64,000 nt of DNA from Shewanella sp. HN-41. GTDB lineage: Bacteria; Pseudomonadota; Gammaproteobacteria; Enterobacterales; Shewanellaceae. The stretch spans positions 558,001 to 622,000 of the forward strand of contig NZ_AFOZ01000014.1 in assembly GCF_000217915.1 (NCBI RefSeq), read 5' to 3'. The position numbers were made by a program, and so were the translations under genes. The notes below the pieces were generated by a model that saw nothing but the letters and a program-made list of their open reading frames with translations, had not been told where the DNA came from and searched no databases. Positions 55,663 through 64,000 of the stretch are shown piece after piece. Numbering within the stretch: position 1 is the first letter of the stretch; each line of letters begins with the position of its first letter.

Positions 55663-56079
55663 ATGAGTTTATTTAGCATTTTTGATGTTGCAGGCTCAGG
55701 TATGTCGGCGCAATCGGTCAGGCTGAATACCACGGCGAGTAATATAGCTAACGCCGATGCAGTCTCCAGCAGTGTCGATAAAACCTACCGTTCCCGCCAT
55801 CCTATTTTTGAAGCGGAAATGGCTAAAGCGCAAAGTCAGCAACAAGCTTCCCAGGGTGTTGCGGTAAAAGGCATAGTTGAGAGTGATAAACCCCTATTAA
55901 AGGAGTATTCGCCGGATCATCCGATGGCGGATACTGATGGCTTTATTTACAAGCCGAATGTGAATGTCATGGAAGAAATGGCAGATATGATATCTGCTTC
56001 GCGCTCATATCAAATGAATGTTCAAGTCGCTGAAGCAGCTAAATCAATGCTGCAACAAACACTTGGGATGGGTAAATAA
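55663..56079 (+). CDS. flgC: Flagellar rod protein FlgC
   Basis: Proximal rod subunit of 138 residues. N-terminal SGMSAQSVRLNTTASNIANAD is the rod-family signature, and the C-terminal ASRSYQMNVQVAEAAKSMLQQTL is the assembly helix. It sits between flgB and flgD in the expected order. Confidence 0.96.
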   Translation: MSLFSIFDVAGSGMSAQSVRLNTTASNIANADAVSSSVDKTYRSRHPIFEAEMAKAQSQQQASQGVAVKGIVESDKPLLKEYSPDHPMADTDGFIYKPNVNVMEEMADMISASRSYQMNVQVAEAAKSMLQQTLGMGK

Positions 56080-56103
56080 TATGCGTTCTTTAGGAGGTCA
56101 GCT

Positions 56104-56874
56104 GTGAGCCTCATTAACCAAGTTAACCAAGCGTCGACGCAGACGACTCAGGCTAAGAGTCAATCGAATACTGTGACGACAAATACGACAACTAGTTCAA
56201 CGGGTAATCCGTTTTTAGATGGCATCCGTTTGCCTAAAGAGTCGATTGTCCCTGAAGCGAAGAGTCAGCAATTAAGTCAAGATGATTTCTTCTCGCTACT
56301 CAGCCAACAATTGTCCATGCAAGATCCTTTCAAACCCGTAGACAATGACCAGATGATTGCGCAAATGGCCTCTTTCTCAACTGTGGATGGTATTTCAAAA
56401 TTAAATGATGAAATTGTCAATTTAAACAGTGTGATGACATCTAGCCAGGCTTTGCAGGCGTCTGGGCTTGTGGGACGCAAAGTACTGATCCCAACGGATA
56501 CTGGCAATATTTCAGCTGAGAGTCCAACCATGAAAGGGGTGATCAGTACTCCCGATAAAATTCCGGTCATCAACGTTCGTGTTGAGGATGCGAAAGGGCA
56601 GGTTATTAGCACATTTACTGTGGATGGCAGCGAAGGCGGTAACGTGGCAGTGAATTGGGATGGATTAGATAAAAATGGTCAGCCCGTCGCGGCAGGGAAT
56701 TACTCGATTAAAGCCAGTGGGTTAGTCGATGGAGAATCACAGGACTTAGCTGTGTCCACCTATGCCCATGTGACCAGTGTTTCCCTCGGTACCGCTAGCA
56801 CAGGTGCGATTTTAAACCTGAGGGGCGGTATGGGGATCAAGTTGTCTGATGTCTTGGCCGTGTCTGAAACTTAA
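56104..56874 (+). CDS. flgD: Hook capping/assembly protein FlgD
   Basis: A 256-residue scaffold that caps the growing hook. A disordered Thr/Ser/Gln-rich N-terminus is followed by the conserved QDDFFSLLSQQLSMQDPFKPVDN segment (in parts) and a FlgD Ig-like/Tudor-like C-terminal part (VNWDGLDKNGQPVAAGNYSI). GTG start with AGGAGG 7 bases before it. Confidence 0.95.
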   Translation: MSLINQVNQASTQTTQAKSQSNTVTTNTTTSSTGNPFLDGIRLPKESIVPEAKSQQLSQDDFFSLLSQQLSMQDPFKPVDNDQMIAQMASFSTVDGISKLNDEIVNLNSVMTSSQALQASGLVGRKVLIPTDTGNISAESPTMKGVISTPDKIPVINVRVEDAKGQVISTFTVDGSEGGNVAVNWDGLDKNGQPVAAGNYSIKASGLVDGESQDLAVSTYAHVTSVSLGTASTGAILNLRGGMGIKLSDVLAVSET

Positions 56875-56941
56875 TATTGTCAGTATTTGGATTGGGCGTT
56901 AGTCGTCCGCAATTGAATTGAGTCAAATGTAGAGGTGAATT

Positions 56942-58303
56942 ATGTCGTTTAACATTGCATTGAGTGGCATTTCGGCCGCACAGAAAGATTTAAACACTAC
57001 GGCGAACAACATCGCGAATGCTAACACCATTGGTTTTAAAGAATCGCGTGCTGAATTTGCGGATGTTTACGCTAATTCGATTTTTTCTAACTCAAAGACG
57101 GCTGTTGGTGGTGGTGTGGCGACGAGCCAAGTCGCTCAGCAGTTCCATCAAGGTAGTTTGCAACTAACCAGTAACTCCCTCGATATGGCGATCAAAGGGG
57201 GCGGTTTTTTCGTTACCGCTTCTGAGCTAGGTACATTAGACCATTCGTTTACCCGCGCGGGGGCGTTTAAGGTTGACAAGAATAATTATATGGTTGATTC
57301 AGCTGGTAATTACTTGCAAACATTCCCCGTTGATAAAGAGGGGAATTCAACCTCTGTTAGCCTAACAACCGCTAGGCCGGTACAGATCCCCGATACTGCG
57401 GGCAGTCCAGTCAAGAGTGAAAACGTCAGCTTGCAGATGAATTTAAATGCGAAAGAAAGTGCACTCGATCCAGCCGCATTTGATCCACTCGATCCGAAAA
57501 CTTATAACAACGTCACCTCAATGACAATATATGACTCACTCGGTGAGCCACATATCATGACGACCTATTTTGTTAAGCCTACTAATGGTTCATATAACGG
57601 TGAAAGCAACTGGGTTGCCTACTACGCCGTTGATGGTAAACAAGTGGACGTATCGGGACCTGCGGGCTCTTATCAAACAGATACTACGGGCGATGGCAGC
57701 CCAGATGCAACGAGTTCGGCTCAGACGACTGGGGGTTGGAAAGGCTCTGTCTTAAAGTTCAACTCGGTGGGGGTGTATACAGGTAGCGATCCCGCGACGG
57801 TCACCACAGAAACCCTAGGTATTGGTGGTGCAGGTGTTCTGGGGGCTGGAGCCGATGGCACCCAGACCTTAACGATTAAGTTTAACGCACCGACTCAATA
57901 TGCAGCCCCTTTTGCTGCGACGGAACTGACCCAGGACGGTACGACAGTAGGTCGTTTAACTAACGTTGAGATTGGTGAAGATGGCCTCATCACGGCGAGC
58001 TATTCTAACGGCTCTACAGTGCCGTTAGCCCGTGTGGCATTAGTGCGCTTTGCTAACGAGCAAGGTTTGACCCAAGTGGGTAATACCTCATGGAAGGCGA
58101 GTTTAGAATCGGGCCCAGCATTAGCGGGTGAGGCCAATAGCGGTACTTTCGGTAGCATTAGTTCATCGGCATTGGAACAGTCGAACATCGACTTAACCAC
58201 TGAGCTAGTGGATCTTATTTCCGCGCAGCGTAACTTCCAAGCGAACTCTCGAACGCTGGAAGTCAATAACACCCTGCAACAGACTGTATTGCAAATCCGT
58301 TAA
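56942..58303 (+). CDS. flgE: Flagellar hook protein FlgE
   Basis: A 453-residue hook subunit. The N-terminal rod-type helix (LSGISAAQKDLNTTANNIANANT), an FlgE central domain with long variable loops (about 140-350), and a C-terminal ELVDLISAQRNFQANSRTLEV segment are present. A TAGAGGTG ribosome site precedes the ATG. A strong hairpin lies after the stop. Confidence 0.96.
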   Translation: MSFNIALSGISAAQKDLNTTANNIANANTIGFKESRAEFADVYANSIFSNSKTAVGGGVATSQVAQQFHQGSLQLTSNSLDMAIKGGGFFVTASELGTLDHSFTRAGAFKVDKNNYMVDSAGNYLQTFPVDKEGNSTSVSLTTARPVQIPDTAGSPVKSENVSLQMNLNAKESALDPAAFDPLDPKTYNNVTSMTIYDSLGEPHIMTTYFVKPTNGSYNGESNWVAYYAVDGKQVDVSGPAGSYQTDTTGDGSPDATSSAQTTGGWKGSVLKFNSVGVYTGSDPATVTTETLGIGGAGVLGAGADGTQTLTIKFNAPTQYAAPFAATELTQDGTTVGRLTNVEIGEDGLITASYSNGSTVPLARVALVRFANEQGLTQVGNTSWKASLESGPALAGEANSGTFGSISSSALEQSNIDLTTELVDLISAQRNFQANSRTLEVNNTLQQTVLQIR

Positions 58304-58319
58304 TCCTATCTTTGCTGTA

Positions 58320-58349
58320 CTAAGTGTTGCCGCCAGCGGCAACACTTAG
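58320..58349 (+). other. 13-bp perfect hairpin after flgE
   Basis: CTAAGTGTTGCCG and CGGCAACACTTAG with a 4-base loop, 16 bases after the flgE stop. Only a short T-stretch follows. It may stop or stabilise the flgBCDE transcript before the separate flgF promoter. Confidence 0.7.
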
Positions 58350-58422
58350 CCTCTTTTGGGCTTCCCCAGATTTTTCCTTTCTATTTATCCAATTTATCAA
58401 TCGATTAGCAGCTTGTTTTTGT

Positions 58423-58438
58423 TGGCATGATGCTTGCT
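58423..58438 (+). promoter_or_regulatory. Sigma54 promoter of flgFGHIJ
   Basis: TGGCATGATGCTTGCT fits TGGCAC-N5-TTGCT with one change and lies 38 bases before the flgF GTG. It shows that flgF-J form a transcription unit separate from flgBCDE. Confidence 0.88.
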
Positions 58439-58475
58439 TTGTTATCGTCAGGTAGAAAATTTGACGGAGCCGTCT

Positions 58476-59219
58476 GTGGACAAATTCCTGTATATCTCCA
58501 TGAGTGGGGCTAAGCAAAATATGAATGAGTTGGCGCTACGTGCCAACAACTTAGCCAACGCTAATACCGATGGATTTAAATCGGATATGGCCCAAGCCAG
58601 AACGATGCAAGCCTTTGGTGAAGGATTGCCATCTCGGGCGTTCGCCATGGTTGAAACGCCGTCTGCTAATTTTCGTTCTGGTCCGATTAAAACCACAGGG
58701 CGAGATCTTGACGTTGCCATTAAGGGCGATGGTTGGTTCGCGGTTCAGGCCCAAGATGGCGGCGAGGCATATACCCGCTCCGGCAGCTTAAGTTTTGATT
58801 CGACAGGTTTACTGCATAACGACAGGGGAAACCCTGTGATGGGGGATGCGGGGCCAATAGTATTGCCTCTGCCGATTGACAAAGTGTCAATTTCCCAAGA
58901 TGGCATTATTTCCGTTCGTCCCCAAGGTGCAACTGCGGATGTGGTGGAGGAAGTGGGCAGATTAAAACTCGTAAATCCTGGCAATGCCCAGATGATGCGT
59001 GGCGAGGACGGCTTATTTCGCTTAGTGTCGGGCAATGATGCGCCAGCCGACCCTAGTGTCTATGTTGAGAGCGGTGCGGTGGAGGGGAGTAACGTTAATC
59101 CGGTAGATGAAATGGTGTCTTTGATTGACCTACAGCGCCAGTTTGAATTGCAAGTCAAGATGATGAAAACCGCGGAAGAAAACGATCGCGCTTCATCTTC
59201 ATTAATGCGTATTAGTTAG
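58476..59219 (+). CDS. flgF: Flagellar basal-body rod protein FlgF
   Basis: Proximal rod subunit of 247 residues starting at a GTG (VDKFLYISMSGAKQNMNELA). The frame is open from 58434, but that lies within the sigma54 promoter, and GGAG precedes the GTG, so 58476 is the start. LRANNLANANTDGFKSD, the central DVAIKGDGWFAVQ and C-terminal MVSLIDLQRQFELQVKMMK are family features. Confidence 0.95.
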   Translation: MDKFLYISMSGAKQNMNELALRANNLANANTDGFKSDMAQARTMQAFGEGLPSRAFAMVETPSANFRSGPIKTTGRDLDVAIKGDGWFAVQAQDGGEAYTRSGSLSFDSTGLLHNDRGNPVMGDAGPIVLPLPIDKVSISQDGIISVRPQGATADVVEEVGRLKLVNPGNAQMMRGEDGLFRLVSGNDAPADPSVYVESGAVEGSNVNPVDEMVSLIDLQRQFELQVKMMKTAEENDRASSSLMRIS

Positions 59220-59229
59220 GAGATAGATT

Positions 59230-60018
59230 ATGCATCCGGCGTTATGGATTAGTAAAACTGGCTTAGACGCACAGCAAACCGACATTGCGGTGATTTCAAA
59301 CAACGTCGCCAACGCCAGCACTGTGGGTTACAAAAAGAGCCGCGCAGTATTTGAAGATTTGTTATATCAAACCGTTAACCAAGCGGGGGGCATCAGTTCC
59401 TCTAACACTAAACTACCCAATGGGTTAAATCTTGGTGCGGGTACTAAGGTTGTCGCCACTCAAAAAATGTTCACTCAAGGCAATATGCTGACAACGGATA
59501 ATTCACTCGATTTGATGATTGAAGGCCCTGGCTTTTTTGAAGTGCAATTACCCGATGGCACCACGGCCTATACCCGCAATGGGCAATTTACCTTGGATGA
59601 TACTGGACAGATAGTTACGCCAGGTTCTGGGTATGTGCTGCAGCCTGCGATCACCATTCCAGATGATGCCACCAGTATTACGGTTTCCTCCGAAGGCGAA
59701 GTGTCAGTAAAAACACCGGGTGCCGCTGAAAATCAGGTGGTGGGTCAGCTCAGTATGTCGGATTTTATTAACCCATCGGGTCTCGATCCTATGGGGCAAA
59801 ACCTCTACACCGAGACGGGGGCAAGCGGCACACCTATTCAAGGAACGGCTTCGCTCGATGGAATGGGTGCCATTCGTCAAGGCGCGTTAGAAACCTCTAA
59901 CGTCAATGTGACCGAAGAGCTTGTGAATCTAATTGAAAGTCAGCGTATCTATGAGATGAATTCCAAAGTGATCTCAGCGGTAGATCAGATGCTGGCTTAT
60001 GTGAATCAGAACCTATAA
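59230..60018 (+). CDS. flgG: Distal rod protein FlgG
   Basis: A 262-residue distal rod subunit: MHPALWISKTGLDAQQTDI at the start, ISNNVANASTVGYKKSRAVF, DLMIEGPGFFEVQLPDGTTA in the middle and ELVNLIESQRIYEMNSKVIS at the end. Eleven bases after flgF with an AGGAGA site. All family elements intact. Confidence 0.97.
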   Translation: MHPALWISKTGLDAQQTDIAVISNNVANASTVGYKKSRAVFEDLLYQTVNQAGGISSSNTKLPNGLNLGAGTKVVATQKMFTQGNMLTTDNSLDLMIEGPGFFEVQLPDGTTAYTRNGQFTLDDTGQIVTPGSGYVLQPAITIPDDATSITVSSEGEVSVKTPGAAENQVVGQLSMSDFINPSGLDPMGQNLYTETGASGTPIQGTASLDGMGAIRQGALETSNVNVTEELVNLIESQRIYEMNSKVISAVDQMLAYVNQNL

Positions 60019-60030
60019 GAGGCACATATC

Positions 60031-60704
60031 ATGGCTAGGTATTTCATATTGGCCGCGGCTCTCTTGCTTACAGCTTGCAGTTCGACGCAAAAAAGCCGAT
60101 TGCAGATGATCCTTTCTATGCACCGGTTTACCCCGAAGCGCCGCCAACCAAAATTGCCGCAACGGGATCCATTTACCAAGATAGCCAAGCGGCCAGTCTC
60201 TATTCGGATATTCGCGCCCATAAAGTGGGTGACATCATCACTATCGTGTTGAAGGAAGCGACTCAGGCGAAAAAGAGTGCGGGTAATCAGATCAAAAAAG
60301 GCTCTGATATGTCGCTCGATCCTCTCTATGCGGGTGGCGGCAATGTGACCATTAGTGGTGTGCCAATCGATTTACGCTACAAAGACAGCATGAACACTAA
60401 GCGGGAATCCGATGCCGATCAAAGCAATAGCTTAGATGGCAGTATCTCCGCGAACGTGATGCAAGTACTCAATAACGGCAACTTAGTCGTACGCGGTGAA
60501 AAATGGATTTCCATTAATCACGGCGATGAGTTTATCCGAGTGACCGGCATAGTGCGTTCACAGGATATCAAACCTGATAACACTATCGATTCAACCCGTA
60601 TGGCCAATGCGCGTATTCAATACAGCGGTACTGGTACCTTCGCCGATGCGCAAAAGGTGGGCTGGTTAAGCCAGTTCTTTATGAGCGATTGGTGGCCCTT
60701 CTAA
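60031..60704 (+). pseudogene. flgH: L-ring protein FlgH, frame broken at A6
   Basis: Outer-membrane L-ring lipoprotein of the basal body. The first frame gives a proper start and lipobox ([21 protein letters not shown]) but then goes into nonsense. From A6 (60089-60094) the -1 frame gives the whole mature protein: [16 protein letters not shown], then [14 protein letters not shown] and the conserved end [14 protein letters not shown]. One missing A restores a 224-residue FlgH. As read, the secreted form cannot be made without slippage. The neighbours are intact, which speaks for a recent mutation or an assembly error. Confidence 0.88.
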
Positions 60705-60715
60705 GGAGTCGTATC

Positions 60716-61807
60716 ATGAAATTGAAACTGATTTTAGCGGTTGCCATGCTGGCGTTTTCACTTCCAAGCCAAGCAGAGCGCATTAAAGATATTGCCAATG
60801 TTCAAGGGGTTCGTAGCAACCAATTGATTGGTTACGGCTTAGTCGTCGGTTTACCGGGCACGGGTGAGAAGACCCGTTATACCGAGCAGACTTTTACCAC
60901 CATGCTGAAAAACTTTGGGATCAACTTACCCGATAATTTCAGGCCTAAAATCAAGAACGTTGCCGTGGTTGCTGTGCATGCGGATATGCCAGCGTTTATT
61001 AAGCCAGGTCAAGATCTAGACGTTACCGTCTCGAGTCTCGGTGAAGCCAAAAGTCTACGTGGTGGCACCCTATTGCAAACCTTCCTTAAAGGGGTGGATG
61101 GCAATGTGTATGCAATTGCCCAGGGCAGTCTCGTGGTCAGTGGTTTTAGTGCCGATGGCTTAGACGGTTCAAAGGTCATTCAAAATACCCCAACGGTAGG
61201 ACGTATTCCTAACGGTGCGATTGTGGAGCGCAGTGTTGCCACGCCATTTTCAACTGGCGATTATTTGACGTTCAATCTACGCCGCTCCGATTTTTCCACC
61301 GCACAGCGAATGGCCGATGCCATTAATGAGCTGCTCGGGCCCGATATGGCCCGCCCATTGGATGCAACTTCAGTACAAGTGAGTGCGCCAAGGGATGTGT
61401 CACAACGAGTTTCTTTCCTTGCGACCTTAGAAAATATTGATGTAGAACCTGCAGATGAATCAGCCAAAGTGATTGTTAACTCACGGACTGGCACCATTGT
61501 GGTAGGGCAAAACGTCAAGTTACTGCCGGCGGCTGTGACCCATGGTGGACTCACAGTCACAATTGCCGAAGCGACCCAAGTTTCTCAACCAAATGCGTTA
61601 GCGAATGGCCAAACAACCGTTACCAGCAACAGTACTATTAATGCCACTGAAAGCGATCGTCGGATGTTTATGTTTAATCCTGGCACGACCTTAGATGAGT
61701 TAGTCAGAGCGGTAAACTTAGTGGGCGCGGCGCCGTCAGATGTGCTTGCTATCCTCGAAGCATTAAAAGTGGCAGGTGCTTTGCATGGTGAACTTATCAT
61801 CATCTAA
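60716..61807 (+). CDS. flgI: P-ring protein FlgI
   Basis: Periplasmic P-ring subunit of 363 residues with a signal peptide ending SLPSQAER. Conserved [28 protein letters not shown] follows (in parts), and the end [39 protein letters not shown] sequence is typical. The frame opens at 60689, but AAGGAG is 8 bases before the ATG at 60716. Confidence 0.96.
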   Translation: MKLKLILAVAMLAFSLPSQAERIKDIANVQGVRSNQLIGYGLVVGLPGTGEKTRYTEQTFTTMLKNFGINLPDNFRPKIKNVAVVAVHADMPAFIKPGQDLDVTVSSLGEAKSLRGGTLLQTFLKGVDGNVYAIAQGSLVVSGFSADGLDGSKVIQNTPTVGRIPNGAIVERSVATPFSTGDYLTFNLRRSDFSTAQRMADAINELLGPDMARPLDATSVQVSAPRDVSQRVSFLATLENIDVEPADESAKVIVNSRTGTIVVGQNVKLLPAAVTHGGLTVTIAEATQVSQPNALANGQTTVTSNSTINATESDRRMFMFNPGTTLDELVRAVNLVGAAPSDVLAILEALKVAGALHGELIII

Positions 61808-61824
61808 TTTCTGTCGGGAAAATC

Positions 61825-62979
61825 ATGGAAAAGCTTTCAAGTTCATCACATTTTCTTGATCTGGGCAGCCTAGATTCGCTGCGTGTCCAGGCTCAGAAAG
61901 ATGAGAAGGGTGCCTTGAAAAAAGTCGCCCAACAGTTTGAAGGCGTTTTTGTGCAAATGCTGATGAAAAGTATGCGGGATGCCAATGCCGTGTTCGAATC
62001 AGACAGCCCACTGAACAGTCAATACACAAAGTTCTATGAGCAGATGCGTGATCAGCAGTTATCTGTCGATTTATCGGATAAAGGCGTACTCGGCCTTGCG
62101 GATATGATGGTGCAGCAGTTATCGCCAGAATCGAGCCAATTCACCCCAGCTTCCGTGCTGCGTAATGATGGCGGTTCGAAACTGCAACATGATGATAAAT
62201 CTCTTAATATTCCAGCACAAAGCGTTTCGGCATCGAATGCTTTGGGTGAGGAGACTAAGACCGATGCACTGACTGGTGTACCAGCGTCGATTGTTCGACC
62301 CAGTTTTGAAGCTGAAAATGCCGATGGGGTAACATCCTCATTAGACATAGATAAACCTGAGCGGTTATTGGCCATAGATGCCCCCAAACCTACTTGGTCT
62401 GAACAGCCGTTGTCACCCATTGAGCCTGTGATAAGCGGCCAAATCTTGCCTACGGCGGCATTTAGGGAAACCCAAAAAACACTTAAGTTTGGCAGTCGAG
62501 AAGAATTTTTGGCAACCCTATATCCCCATGCAGAAAAGGCGGCAAAAGCTTTGGGGACAAAACCCGAAGTCCTCTTGGCACAATCGGCATTAGAAACGGG
62601 TTGGGGACAGAAAATTGTTCGTGGCAATAATGGTGCTCCTAGCCATAACTTATTCAATATTAAAGCAGATCGCCGCTGGCAAGGGGATAAAGCGAACGTG
62701 AGTACCTTGGAGTTTGAACAGGGTATTGCCGTGAGACAAAAAGCCGATTTTCGGGTTTACACCGATTTTGAGCACAGTTTTAATGATTTTGTCTCCTTTA
62801 TTGCCGATGGTGATCGTTATCAAGACGCGAAGAAAGTGGCGGCTTCACCGAGCCAATTTATCCGTGCATTGCAGGATGCTGGCTATGCTACCGATCCTAA
62901 ATATGCTGAAAAAGTCATCAAAGTGATGCAGTCCATCAGTGAAGAACTGAAGTCGATACTGCCAGGAGAAGACAAATGA
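61825..62979 (+). CDS. flgJ: Peptidoglycan hydrolase / rod cap FlgJ
   Basis: A 384-residue two-domain protein. The N-terminal rod-binding domain (about 25-105) has VAQQFEGVFVQMLMKSMRDA. A variable linker (about 110-220) follows. The C-terminal glucosaminidase domain (about 225-384) has AQSALETGWGQKI, with the Glu of SALETGWG as expected catalytic acid, and HNLFNIKADRRWQG. It cuts murein to let the rod pass. Located 18 bases after flgI. Confidence 0.96.
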   Translation: MEKLSSSSHFLDLGSLDSLRVQAQKDEKGALKKVAQQFEGVFVQMLMKSMRDANAVFESDSPLNSQYTKFYEQMRDQQLSVDLSDKGVLGLADMMVQQLSPESSQFTPASVLRNDGGSKLQHDDKSLNIPAQSVSASNALGEETKTDALTGVPASIVRPSFEAENADGVTSSLDIDKPERLLAIDAPKPTWSEQPLSPIEPVISGQILPTAAFRETQKTLKFGSREEFLATLYPHAEKAAKALGTKPEVLLAQSALETGWGQKIVRGNNGAPSHNLFNIKADRRWQGDKANVSTLEFEQGIAVRQKADFRVYTDFEHSFNDFVSFIADGDRYQDAKKVAASPSQFIRALQDAGYATDPKYAEKVIKVMQSISEELKSILPGEDK

Positions 62980-63019
62980 TCATTCTTCATAGGATGTTAG
63001 TTTTGAGGAGTATCGGCTA

Positions 63020-64000
63020 ATGGCTATCGATCTATTAACTATTGCCCGTACCGGTGTGCTGGCTTCCCAATCCCAATTGGGGGTCACCAGTAATAATATC
63101 GCCAATGCTAATACCGCGGGTTATCACAGACAAGTGGCCACTCAGACCACCTTAGAATCCCAACGTCTTGGTAATAGCTTTTACGGTACTGGCACTTATG
63201 TATCTGATGTAAAACGTATTTATAATGATTATGCGGCAAGGGAATTGCGCATAGGCCAAACAACATTAAGTGGCGCAGAAGCGAGCTATGGCAAGTTGAG
63301 TGAACTGGATCAACTGTTTTCTCAAATTGGCAAGATTGTGCCACAGAGTTTAAATGAGCTGTTTTCTGGCCTAAACAGCCTAGCGGACCTGCCCGCTGAC
63401 TTAGGCATTCGTAGCTCAACCTTGAATGATGCCAAACAATTGGCGAGCAGCTTGAATCAGATGCAGGCGAATTTGAATGGTCAACTTAGTCAAACCAATG
63501 ATCAAATCACAGGTATGACTAAGCGCATCAATGAGATCAGTACCGAGCTTGCCAATTTAAACCTCGAGTTGATGAAGTCGCCAAATCAAGATGCCATGTT
63601 GCTCGATAAGCAAGATGCCCTAGTCCAAGAGCTGAGCCAATATGCACAGGTGAATGTGATCCCCCTAGACAATGGCGCCAAAAGCATCATGTTGGGCGGG
63701 TCTGTCATGTTGGTTTCCGGTGAAATTGCGATGACGATGGACACTAAAACAGGCGATCCATTCCCCAATGAGTTGCAGTTGATGTCAAGCATTGGCTCGC
63801 AAAGCGTTCCCGCCGATCCCAGTAAATTGGGTGGTCAGTTAGGTGCGCTGTTTGAATACCGTGAACAAACCTTAATTCCTGCTGGCCTTGAGCTTGACCA
63901 GCTGGCCTTAGGCGTAGCCGATAGCTTTAATAAATTACAAGCCCAGGGATTTGATCTTAATGGTCAAGTGGGCGCGGATATCTTCAAAGATATCAACGAT
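63020..64000 (+). CDS. flgK: Hook-associated protein FlgK (cut by window edge)
   Basis: First hook-filament junction protein; the first 327 codons are visible and the frame is open to the window end. Starts MAIDLLTIARTGVLASQSQ after a GAGGAG site, then VTSNNIANANTAGYHRQVA, the rod-family signature. SQLNGxxTxxN-type coiled-coil segments (about 150-200) are typical of HAP1. FlgN, encoded upstream, is its export chaperone. No sigma54 or sigma28 site is evident in the 40-base gap after flgJ. Confidence 0.95.
   Translation, partial: MAIDLLTIARTGVLASQSQLGVTSNNIANANTAGYHRQVATQTTLESQRLGNSFYGTGTYVSDVKRIYNDYAARELRIGQTTLSGAEASYGKLSELDQLFSQIGKIVPQSLNELFSGLNSLADLPADLGIRSSTLNDAKQLASSLNQMQANLNGQLSQTNDQITGMTKRINEISTELANLNLELMKSPNQDAMLLDKQDALVQELSQYAQVNVIPLDNGAKSIMLGGSVMLVSGEIAMTMDTKTGDPFPNELQLMSSIGSQSVPADPSKLGGQLGALFEYREQTLIPAGLELDQLALGVADSFNKLQAQGFDLNGQVGADIFKDIND

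Noticed and set aside
60075..60704. FlgH starting at an internal start codon at 60075
   Set aside because: That start would lack the signal and lipobox, which are present in the other frame just upstream; a frameshift explains the arrangement better.

Overview
The window reads as a chromosomal segment of a polarly flagellated gammaproteobacterium, most probably a Shewanella. The basis is gene content and protein sequence recognised by eye: guaBA, tadA, mltF, purL and cydABX, a flagellin-glycosylation (pseudaminic acid/Maf) locus, and a sigma54/sigma28-controlled flagellar cluster with flgT, flgO and flgP. No database search was run.

Layout. 1-1941 holds the end of guaB and guaA. 2004-6015 is a three-gene envelope cassette: a beta-barrel-like protein and two exported DUF1254/DUF1214 proteins. 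It lies between two near-identical copies of one terminator region, which suggests insertion. 6098-12639 holds tadA, mltF (minus) and purL. 13000-13077 (minus) is an unlisted 25-codon gene with its own terminator. 13886-16747 is the cytochrome bd operon cydABX behind a long AT-rich leader with a perfect FNR/EtrA-type box. 17014-19017 is a chemoreceptor. 19482-24436 is an RND efflux pump divergent from a TetR regulator, with two tandem operators between them. 24540-26730 holds a small outer-membrane protein, a chalcone-isomerase-like protein and a DUF2947 protein.

27229-40049 is a glycosylation locus: pseB, pseC, pseF, a pseG-acetyltransferase fusion, pseI, then an N-acetyl-sugar amidotransferase with its own HisH/HisF-type ammonia-supplying pair. 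This predicts an acetamidino derivative of pseudaminic acid. Two Maf-type (DUF115) glycosyltransferase-like genes follow. The first is broken by two single-base shifts at A tracts.

40099-48767 is an integrated island of about 8.7 kb in the 3' end of a tRNA-Arg(CCT) gene. A 15-bp direct repeat marks both ends, and a 31-bp arm-type repeat lies just inside each. It carries a tyrosine integrase, an integrase remnant, an AAA ATPase translationally coupled to a small unknown protein (the best candidate for a defence cargo), a P2 gpA-like HUH replication protein, an AlpA-like regulator whose ribosome-binding site lies in a perfect hairpin, and an unknown membrane protein that ends at an A9 tract with 64 open codons in the -1 frame. 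No capsid or terminase genes are seen, so it resembles a minimal satellite-like integrative element.

48884 to the end is the flagellar cluster: flgT (minus), flgO-flgP, flgN-flgM and flgA (minus), cheV, cheR, then flgBCDE, flgFGHIJ and the start of flgK. Sigma54 promoters are visible before flgB and flgF, and a sigma28 promoter before flgM. flgH is split by a -1 shift at an A6 tract. The disrupted frames at A runs (maf-1 twice, flgH, and the island gene) all have the same sign, so homopolymer undercalling in the assembly is a serious alternative to real mutation or slippage.
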